From assembly GCA_026785795.1 (NCBI GenBank), contig JAJAZJ010000288.1, positions 1 through 12,013 on the forward strand: a stretch of DNA of 12,013 nucleotides, given 5' to 3'. The position numbers were made by a program, and so were the translations under genes. The notes beneath the pieces were generated by a model. That model did not search any database and had not been told where the DNA came from. It saw nothing but the letters and a program-made list of their open reading frames with translations. Of this stretch, positions 6,397-12,013 are shown piece after piece. The stretch's first letter is position 1. Each line of letters opens with the position of its first letter. Source of the stretch: Pseudoxanthomonas sp. GTDB lineage: Bacteria > Pseudomonadota > Gammaproteobacteria > Xanthomonadales > Xanthomonadaceae.

Positions 6397-6954
6397 ATGC
6401 TCAGCGAAATCAAGAAAGACGCGCAGACGCGCATGTCCAAAAGCATTGAAGCCTTGCGCCACGACCTGACCAAGCTGCGCACCGGCCGCGCCACCACGGC
6501 CCTGGTCGATCACCTGAAGGTCAACTATTACGGGTCGGAGATGCCACTGACCCAGGTGGCCAGCGTGACCGTGTCCGACGCACGCTCACTCACCATCACT
6601 CCCTGGGAAAAGCAGATGGTGTCCGCGGTTGAGAAGGCGATACTGGCCTCCGATCTGGGCCTGACCCCCAACACGGCCGGTACCGTGATCCGGATCAACA
6701 TCCCCGCCCTCACCGAGGAGCGCCGCCGCGAACTGTCCAAGCATGTCCACGGCGAAGGCGAGGACGCCAAGATCGCCGTGCGCAACATCCGCCGCGATGC
6801 CAACCAGCAGGTCAAGGACCTGTTGAAGGAAAAGGCCATTACCGAGGACGAGGAGCGCCAGGCCCAGGACGATATCCAGAAGCTCACCGACCGCGCGATC
6901 AAGGACGTGGATGAGGTGGTCAAGGCCAAGGAACAGGAACTGATGTCGGTCTGA
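6397..6954 (+). CDS. frr: Ribosome recycling factor
   Basis: With EF-G, splits the post-termination ribosome so its subunits can be reused; cytoplasmic and essential. The 185-residue length equals that of E. coli RRF. Seen: MLSEIKKDAQTRMSKSIEAL start, the first long helix with LRTGRA at 27-32, the beta-rich head domain (NYYGSEMPLTQVASVTVSD and LTITPWEK), INIPALTEERRRELSK at 100-115, and the conserved arginines R129 and R132 in RNIRRDAN. The C-terminal helix VDEVVKAKEQELM closes the bundle. ATG 6397 is the standard start; the ribosome-binding site is poor (only GGA at about 10 bases). Its own TATAAT lies upstream; uppS begins 16 bp after its stop. Confidence 0.98.
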   Translation: MLSEIKKDAQTRMSKSIEALRHDLTKLRTGRATTALVDHLKVNYYGSEMPLTQVASVTVSDARSLTITPWEKQMVSAVEKAILASDLGLTPNTAGTVIRINIPALTEERRRELSKHVHGEGEDAKIAVRNIRRDANQQVKDLLKEKAITEDEERQAQDDIQKLTDRAIKDVDEVVKAKEQELMSV

Positions 6955-6970
6955 CCCAGTCACCTCCCCC

Positions 6971-7738
6971 ATGACTGCCATGCCAACTACACCAGCGCGC
7001 AACGTCCCCCGTCACATCGCCGTGATCATGGACGGCAACGGACGCTGGGCCGAGCGCCGCAGGCGTCCGCGGGCCATCGGCCATCGCGCCGGCGCGCGCG
7101 CGGTCAACCTGTGCATTGATTTCTGCCTGGAGCATGGCGTACAGGCGCTGACCCTGTTCGCGTTCTCCAGCGAGAACTGGGGGCGGCCTGAGGAAGAAGT
7201 CGGCGCCCTGATGAGGCTGTTCCTCAATGCGCTGGACCGCGAAGTGGACGAGCTGGAGCGGCGCGGGGTGCGCGTGCGCTTCATCGGCGAACGCGGGCGG
7301 TTCAAGCAGCAGCTCCAGCAGCGCATGGCGGCCGCCGAGGCCCAGACCGCTGCGGCATCGCACATGACCCTGGTCATTGCCGCCAGCTATGGCGGACGCC
7401 AGGACATTGCCCAGGCTGCGCGTGCACTGGCCATGGACGTGGCCGCCGGTATTTTGCGCGCCGAGGAAATCGACGAAACGGCGGTCGCCGCGCGCATGGC
7501 CCTTGCAGACCTGCCGCCACCGGACCTGTTCATCCGCACCGGCGGCGACCAGCGGATCAGCAATTTCCTGCTGTGGCAGCTTGCCTACACCGAACTCTGG
7601 TTCACCGACCTGCTGTGGCCGGAGCTGGACACCGCCACCCTGCAGCGCGCGCTGGACGACTTCGCCAGCAGGGAAAGGCGTTTTGGTCTTACCAGCGCGC
7701 AGTTGACGGACGCAAACCCCGAGCACCTGTCCGCATGA
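6971..7738 (+). CDS. uppS: Undecaprenyl diphosphate synthase (di-trans,poly-cis)
   Basis: Adds eight isopentenyl units to farnesyl diphosphate, giving C55-PP, the lipid carrier for peptidoglycan and O-antigen; works at the cytoplasmic face. The 255-residue protein matches the family length (~250). Seen: HIAVIMDGNGRWA with catalytic D21, GHRAGA at 37-42, FAFSSENW at 63-70, and the C-terminal signature RTGGDQRISNFLLWQLAYTE at 189-208 with its conserved arginines, S197 and E208. ATG 6971 is given; ATG 6980 is an alternative nine bases later. No Shine-Dalgarno: a pyrimidine run TCACCTCCCCC directly precedes the ATG, so translation probably depends on ribosomes leaving frr. Its TGA overlaps the cdsA ATG by 4 bp. 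Confidence 0.97.
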   Translation: MTAMPTTPARNVPRHIAVIMDGNGRWAERRRRPRAIGHRAGARAVNLCIDFCLEHGVQALTLFAFSSENWGRPEEEVGALMRLFLNALDREVDELERRGVRVRFIGERGRFKQQLQQRMAAAEAQTAAASHMTLVIAASYGGRQDIAQAARALAMDVAAGILRAEEIDETAVAARMALADLPPPDLFIRTGGDQRISNFLLWQLAYTELWFTDLLWPELDTATLQRALDDFASRERRFGLTSAQLTDANPEHLSA

Positions 7739-8574
7739 CCAGGACCCGGGTCATCGCTGCGCTGGTCATGGCGCCACTGGCCATCGCCGCCATCCTGCTG
7801 CTGCCTACGCCGTGGCTGATGGCGCTGGTGGCGTTGGTGTTCATGGTCGGGCTGTGGGAATGGTTCAAGTTGTGCGGCGTAGACGACACCCTGTCGCGCA
7901 CCGTGCTGCTGGTGGCCAACCTGCTGCTGATGGTGCTGCTCGTGTGGGCGTCGGCCGGCTCCATGGTCCTGTTCCAGGTGGTGGCCCTGGTGGGCGTGGC
8001 CTGGTGGTGCTTGGCGCTGCTTTGGTTGCGCTTCTTCAACTTTGCCTCCGACCACGAAAGCCATGCGCGCATGTTCAAGCTGGCGGCCGGCACCCTGGCC
8101 ATCGTCCCGGCGTGGTGTGCGCTGGGACTGATCCACGCCAGCCAGCCAAACGGACACCTGTGGCTGTTCGCAGCGCTGTCGATCGTGTGGGCGGCAGACA
8201 CCGGCGCCTACTTTGCCGGGCGCCAATTCGGCGGCAGGGTGTTCGGCGGGCGCAGGCTGGCGCCGCGGATCAGTCCGAACAAGACCCTGGAAGGACTGGC
8301 AGGCGGCCTGCTGGCGGGTGTGGTCTGCGGCCTGCTGTTCGCGTGGCTGGCCGGCATGACCCTGGCGCAGATACCGGTGGTGGCGCTGGTCGCCGTGGCC
8401 ACGGTTTTGTTCTCGGTGATCGGCGACCTGTTCGAGAGCCTGCTGAAGCGCCATGTGGGTACGAAAGACTCCGGCAGCCTGATACCCGGGCACGGTGGCG
8501 TGCTGGACCGGCTTGACGGCTTGATCGCCGCCCTGCCGATCTTTGCACTGGGCAAGGAACTGTTCGGTTTCTGA
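7735..8574 (+). CDS. cdsA: Phosphatidate cytidylyltransferase (CDP-diacylglycerol synthase)
   Basis: Makes CDP-diacylglycerol from phosphatidic acid and CTP in the inner membrane, the branch point to phosphatidylethanolamine, phosphatidylglycerol and cardiolipin. The 279-residue, strongly hydrophobic protein has about eight membrane segments. The CdsA signature spans about residues 235-261 and includes SLLKRH, then [19 protein letters not shown]; acidic residues D231, D245, D258 and D261 are in place. Also seen is [15 protein letters not shown] at 152-166 followed by SPNKTLEG, both hallmarks of the family. The ATG at 7735 overlaps the uppS stop (ATGA) and there is no Shine-Dalgarno, so coupling is likely. 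An in-frame upstream ATG at 7573 lies inside uppS and is not credible. dxr starts 1 bp after its stop. Confidence 0.97.
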   Translation: MTRTRVIAALVMAPLAIAAILLLPTPWLMALVALVFMVGLWEWFKLCGVDDTLSRTVLLVANLLLMVLLVWASAGSMVLFQVVALVGVAWWCLALLWLRFFNFASDHESHARMFKLAAGTLAIVPAWCALGLIHASQPNGHLWLFAALSIVWAADTGAYFAGRQFGGRVFGGRRLAPRISPNKTLEGLAGGLLAGVVCGLLFAWLAGMTLAQIPVVALVAVATVLFSVIGDLFESLLKRHVGTKDSGSLIPGHGGVLDRLDGLIAALPIFALGKELFGF

Positions 8575-8575
8575 C

Positions 8576-9760
8576 ATGGCCAGCGTGCGCAACATCGCAG
8601 TCCTTGGCGCCACCGGTTCGATCGGTGGCTCCGCGCTGGACGTGATCGCACGCCACCCCGAACGGCTGCGCGTCAGCGTGCTGGCCGCCGGAAGCCAGGT
8701 CGATGCACTGGTGGCGCTGTGCGTGGTCCACCGGCCCGAGCATGCGGTCATCGCCGAGCAGCGCTACTACGGCACGCTGCGCGATGGTCTGAAAATGGCC
8801 GGACTGGCTACGAAGCCGCACGCCGGGGCCGAAGCTTTGGATGAACTGGCGGCCAGCGATGCCTGCGACACCGTGGTTGCCGCCATCGTGGGTGCCGCTG
8901 GCCTGTCCTCCACCCTGGCTGCGGCGCGTGCAGGCAAACGGCTGTTGCTGGCCAACAAGGAAGCGCTGGTCCTGGCCGGTGAACTGCTGATGTCGGCTGC
9001 ACGGGGCGCAGATGCGGAAATCATTCCCATCGACAGCGAGCACAACGCGATCTTCCAGTGCCTGCGTTCACGCCAGACTCAGGGCGACGTGCGGCGAATC
9101 CTGCTTACCGCATCCGGTGGCCCGTTCCGCGGCCGCAGCCGCGACAGCCTCGCCGCGGTGACCCCGGCCCAGGCCGTTGCCCACCCCAAGTGGTCGATGG
9201 GGCCGAAGATCTCGGTGGATTCCGCCACCCTGATGAACAAGGGACTTGAGCTGATCGAGGCCCACCACCTGTTCGCCGTGCCGGGCGAAAAGCTTGGCGT
9301 GCTGGTGCATCCACAGAGCCTGGTGCATTCACTGGTGGAGTTCGTTGACGGTTCCACCCTGGCCCAGCTTGGCCTGCCGGACATGCGCACATCGCTGGCG
9401 GTTGGCCTGGGCTGGCCCCAGCGGATCGAATCCGGGGTCGCCGGGCTGGACCTGCTGGCCCACGGCCGGCTGGATTTCGAGGCGCCCGACCTGCAGGCGT
9501 TTCCCTGCCTGCGCTTGGCCTGGCAGGCGCTGGAGGCCGGCGGCACTGCCCCGGCAGTGCTCAATGCCGCCAATGAAATCGCGGTTTCAGCCTTTCTTCA
9601 GGGCCGCATAGGCTTCCTAGCCATTCCCGCGCTGGTCGAGGACGCCCTCGCCGCGCTGCCCGCGGCGCCTGCAGACACGCTGGACGCGCTGCTGGCAGCC
9701 GACGCGCAGGCACGCTCGATCACCGAACACGCAGTCACAGGCCACGCCCTTTCCGCATGA
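8576..9760 (+). CDS. dxr: 1-deoxy-D-xylulose-5-phosphate reductoisomerase
   Basis: Converts DXP to 2-C-methyl-D-erythritol 4-phosphate with NADPH and a divalent metal, the committed step of the MEP isoprenoid pathway and the target of fosmidomycin. The 394-residue length is typical (E. coli 398). Seen: the NADPH-binding [14 protein letters not shown] at 11-24, ANKEALV at 126-132, metal ligands D153 and E155 in [17 protein letters not shown] at 180-187, the [19 protein letters not shown] stretch at 203-221 and ligand E225 in NKGLE. ATG 8576 lies one base after the cdsA stop; an in-frame ATG at 8543 falls inside cdsA and is rejected. Its TGA overlaps the rseP ATG. It sits downstream of cdsA as in Pseudomonas, not between frr and uppS as in E. 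coli. It supplies the precursors that uppS uses. Confidence 0.98.
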   Translation: MASVRNIAVLGATGSIGGSALDVIARHPERLRVSVLAAGSQVDALVALCVVHRPEHAVIAEQRYYGTLRDGLKMAGLATKPHAGAEALDELAASDACDTVVAAIVGAAGLSSTLAAARAGKRLLLANKEALVLAGELLMSAARGADAEIIPIDSEHNAIFQCLRSRQTQGDVRRILLTASGGPFRGRSRDSLAAVTPAQAVAHPKWSMGPKISVDSATLMNKGLELIEAHHLFAVPGEKLGVLVHPQSLVHSLVEFVDGSTLAQLGLPDMRTSLAVGLGWPQRIESGVAGLDLLAHGRLDFEAPDLQAFPCLRLAWQALEAGGTAPAVLNAANEIAVSAFLQGRIGFLAIPALVEDALAALPAAPADTLDALLAADAQARSITEHAVTGHALSA

Positions 9761-11118
9761 GTGACATCGTTGGCTCAATCTGGTGGATGATCGTCGCCCT
9801 GGGCTTGCTGGTGACTTTTCATGAATTCGGCCACTACTGGGTGGCTCGGCGCTGCGGAGTCAAAGTGCTGCGCTTTTCGGTGGGCTTCGGCAAGCCGTTG
9901 TGGTCGCGTCGTGATCGCCACGGCACCGAATTCGCCATCGCCGCCATTCCACTGGGCGGTTACGTCAAGATGCTGGACGAGGCCGAAGGCAACGTCACCG
10001 CGAGCGAGCGTGCGCAGGCCTTCAACCTGAAACCGGTTCAGCAGCGGATCGCAATCGTGGCAGCCGGTCCACTGGCCAACCTGATCCTGTGCGTGGCGCT
10101 GCTGTGGGCCATGTTCGTGATCGGGCGGCACGACTACAGCGCCACGGTTGGCAAGGTGCAGGGCCTTGCGGCGCAGGCCGGGTTCGCGCCCGGTGACCGC
10201 ATCGAATCCATCGATGGCGGAAACGTGAACACCTGGGGCGATGCGCTGCAGGCCATGACCAAGGCAGGCATGGACCAGCGCGACCTCGAGGTGCAGGTGA
10301 CCGACAGCCAGGGCAGCCAGCACACCCGCCAGCTGCCTCTGTCGCGGCTCGAACCCGGCTTCGACCAGGAGAACGTGGCCGGACTGGCCGGTTTCGCCTG
10401 GCAGCATCAGCTGCTGCCCGCCGTTGTGCAGCAGACCAAGCCTGACTTTCCAGCCGCCGCGGTGCTGCAGCCGGGCGACCTGATCACCGCGCTCGACGGT
10501 GAGCCGGTGCGAAGCTTCAGCGACATCAGCCCGCTGGTGCAGCAGGTGGGCAAGCGCGGGGGCAGCACCATGATCGAGGTTGACCGCAGCGGCGAGCGTC
10601 TGGCGCTGGACATTACCCCGGTCTGGTTCAACGACTCGGCCAACGACCGGGCGTACTGGTCTTTGGGCATCCTGCCGCCGGCTTCAGCCCAGGCGGCCAG
10701 CTATGACGCGATCCAGCGCTACGGTCCGCTGGCGGCGATTCCTGCGGCCTTTCGCGAAACGGCCAGGCTGGGCTCCGAATCGCTGGGCATGATCCGGCGC
10801 ATGCTCACCGGCCACGCCTCGGTGAAGAACATTTCCGGCCCCATCACCATCGCCCAAGTGGCCAATGCCACCGCCAAGCGCGGGCTGGACTGGTTCCTGT
10901 ATTTCCTTGCCCTGCTCTCGCTGAGCCTGGCCATCATCAACTTGCTGCCGATACCGGTCTTGGACGGCGGCCACCTGCTGTATTACCTTATAGAGTTGGT
11001 CAAGGGCAGTCCGCTCAGCGAAAAAGCCATGGCCGCGGGGCAGTTCGTGGGCCTGGCCATGCTGGCCAGCCTGATGGGCCTGGCGTTCTACAACGACATC
11101 CTGCGCCTGGTGACCTGA
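9757..11118 (+). CDS. rseP: RIP metalloprotease RseP (site-2 protease)
   Basis: Intramembrane zinc protease of the inner membrane. In E. coli it cuts RseA after DegS to release sigma-E and also clears signal-peptide remnants. The 453-residue protein is close to E. coli RseP (450). Seen: the zinc motif HEFGH at 22-26 in the first membrane segment, GGYVKMLDE at 67-75, two periplasmic PDZ domains (around residues 115-190 and 200-290, with the [11 protein letters not shown] and [11 protein letters not shown] carboxylate-binding-loop regions), and the [13 protein letters not shown] motif near the C-terminus with ligand D403. ATG 9757 overlaps the dxr TGA as ATGA, without a Shine-Dalgarno. It precedes bamA, which fits an envelope-stress and outer-membrane-assembly module. 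Which anti-sigma factor it cuts here is not visible. Confidence 0.97.
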   Translation: MSDIVGSIWWMIVALGLLVTFHEFGHYWVARRCGVKVLRFSVGFGKPLWSRRDRHGTEFAIAAIPLGGYVKMLDEAEGNVTASERAQAFNLKPVQQRIAIVAAGPLANLILCVALLWAMFVIGRHDYSATVGKVQGLAAQAGFAPGDRIESIDGGNVNTWGDALQAMTKAGMDQRDLEVQVTDSQGSQHTRQLPLSRLEPGFDQENVAGLAGFAWQHQLLPAVVQQTKPDFPAAAVLQPGDLITALDGEPVRSFSDISPLVQQVGKRGGSTMIEVDRSGERLALDITPVWFNDSANDRAYWSLGILPPASAQAASYDAIQRYGPLAAIPAAFRETARLGSESLGMIRRMLTGHASVKNISGPITIAQVANATAKRGLDWFLYFLALLSLSLAIINLLPIPVLDGGHLLYYLIELVKGSPLSEKAMAAGQFVGLAMLASLMGLAFYNDILRLVT

Positions 11119-11195
11119 TGCCGTCGCCGCCCCCTGCCTTGCTTGCTGCCGCCGGGCAGACCCCCGCTACTGAACCTACAAAATCGGATGTAACG

Positions 11196-12013
11196 ATGAC
11201 GCAACTCCCCACCCGCCGCCTGCTTGCCCTCGCCCTGGCCTCCGCGATGGCACTGCCGGCGTGGTCGCAGACGACTGCGCCCGGTGCCGCCACAGAAACC
11301 AGCGCAGGCGCGTTCACCGCCAGCGACATCCGCATCGACGGCCTGCAGCGGATTTCCGCCGGCACCGTGCTCACCTACCTGCCCGTCGAGCGCGGCGACG
11401 TGGTCGACACGGCCAAGGTCAGCGAATCCATCCGCGCCCTGTACAAGACCGGATTCTTCGAGGATGTGGACCTGTCCCGGCAGGGCAACATCCTGGTGGT
11501 CACGCTGAAAGAGCGCCCTGCCATCAACAAGCTCACCCTGACCGGCAACAAGGACATCAAGACCGAGGACCTGATGAAGGGTCTCAAGGACATCGGCCTG
11601 ACCGAAGGCGAAACCTTTGACCGCCTGGCCCTTGACCGAGTGACCCAGGAGCTGACCCGCCAGTACAACAACCGCGGCAAGTACAACGTCGAAATCACCC
11701 CCAGCATTTCGCAGCTGGACCGCAACCGAGTCGATGTGACCATCAACGTGAAGGAAGGCAAGGCGGCGAAGATCCGCCACGTAAACCTGATTGGCACCGA
11801 GACCTTCGAGAACGAGGACATCCTGGGGAACTGGGAATCGCGCGAAAACAACTGGCTGTCGTGGTACCGCCGCGACGACCAGTACTCCAAGGAAAAGCTC
11901 TCGGGCGACGTGGAAAAACTGAACTCGTACTACCTGGACCGTGGCTACGTGGACTTCAACCTGGATTCCACCCAGGTGGCGATCAGCCCCGACAAGCGCG
12001 ACATGTTCATCAC
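11196..12013 (+). CDS. bamA: Outer membrane protein assembly factor BamA (N-terminal part)
   Basis: Core of the BAM complex that folds and inserts beta-barrel proteins into the outer membrane. The first 272 codons are present; the reading frame runs off the right edge without a stop. Seen: a Sec signal peptide (MTQLPTRRLLALALASAMAL, with probable cleavage after PAWS or nearby), then POTRA1 (about 40-106, FTASDIRIDGLQRISAGTVL), POTRA2 (about 107-186, INKLTLTGNKDIKTEDLMKG and TRQYNNRGKYNVEI) and most of POTRA3 (from ~190, KIRHVNLIGTETFENEDIL). Two further POTRA domains and the 16-strand barrel lie beyond the window. ATG 11196 is chosen as it begins the signal peptide; a weak GGA precedes it by seven bases. 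A minimal ATG-TAA sits just upstream. It follows rseP after 77 bp, in which no strong promoter or terminator is seen. Confidence 0.95.
   Translation, partial: MTQLPTRRLLALALASAMALPAWSQTTAPGAATETSAGAFTASDIRIDGLQRISAGTVLTYLPVERGDVVDTAKVSESIRALYKTGFFEDVDLSRQGNILVVTLKERPAINKLTLTGNKDIKTEDLMKGLKDIGLTEGETFDRLALDRVTQELTRQYNNRGKYNVEITPSISQLDRNRVDVTINVKEGKAAKIRHVNLIGTETFENEDILGNWESRENNWLSWYRRDDQYSKEKLSGDVEKLNSYYLDRGYVDFNLDSTQVAISPDKRDMFI

Noticed and set aside
7585..8751. 388-codon minus-strand frame opposite uppS, cdsA and dxr
   Set aside because: Gln/His-rich translation made of the complement of hydrophobic codons in cdsA; no independent evidence for a gene.
11119..11195. Possible sigma-E promoter or terminator between rseP and bamA
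   Set aside because: GAACCT at 11172-11177 resembles half of a sigma-E site but no matching second half lies at the right distance; the CTGCC/GGCAG stem is only 5 bp with no U-tract.
1..12013. A new defence, mobile or biosynthetic system
   Set aside because: Every long gene but the cupin and the CDF transporter belongs to a well-known conserved cluster; I saw no transposase, integrase, phage gene, CRISPR repeats, tRNA or compositional break.

Overview
The window is a high-GC bacterial chromosome segment that carries one long, conserved housekeeping cluster. Gene content and order (glnD and map divergent from rpsB-tsf-pyrH-frr-uppS-cdsA-dxr-rseP-bamA) point to a gammaproteobacterium. Placing dxr after cdsA matches the Pseudomonas/Xanthomonas arrangement rather than E. 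coli (frr-dxr-uppS-cdsA). Protein style suggests Xanthomonadaceae (Lysobacter/Stenotrophomonas-like), but this placement is inference from memory, not a search.

Layout. Minus strand: the N-terminal 344 codons of glnD (PII uridylyltransferase, running off the left edge), its GTG start overlapping the stop of map (methionine aminopeptidase). A divergent intergenic region of about 320 bp (1824-2144) holds a possible leaderless-type promoter for map and a strong-looking promoter plus long structured leader for rpsB. Plus strand: rpsB, a structured 129-bp gap, tsf, then a perfect 12-bp-stem terminator. A small cupin protein gene follows. pyrH has its own promoter overlapping the cupin stop. A CDF cation-efflux gene sits between pyrH and frr. 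frr has its own TATAAT box. Then comes a tightly packed run uppS-cdsA-dxr-rseP joined by 4-bp overlaps or a 1-bp gap, and finally the first 272 codons of bamA.

How the genes work together. rpsB/tsf/frr/map serve translation (30S protein, EF-Ts, ribosome recycling, N-terminal Met removal). pyrH supplies UDP, and glnD senses nitrogen. dxr makes isoprenoid precursor, uppS turns isoprenoids into undecaprenyl-PP for the cell wall, cdsA makes CDP-diacylglycerol for phospholipids, rseP does intramembrane proteolysis in envelope stress, and bamA inserts outer-membrane proteins. The second half is thus an envelope-biogenesis operon.

The only non-core genes I see are the cupin and the CDF transporter, each inserted at a transcription-unit boundary. 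I found no tRNA, rRNA, CRISPR, IS element or phage gene, and no evidence for a new multi-gene system. The points of interest are mostly regulatory: RNA structures around rpsB, possible leaderless map, translational coupling without Shine-Dalgarno sites, and some protein variants.
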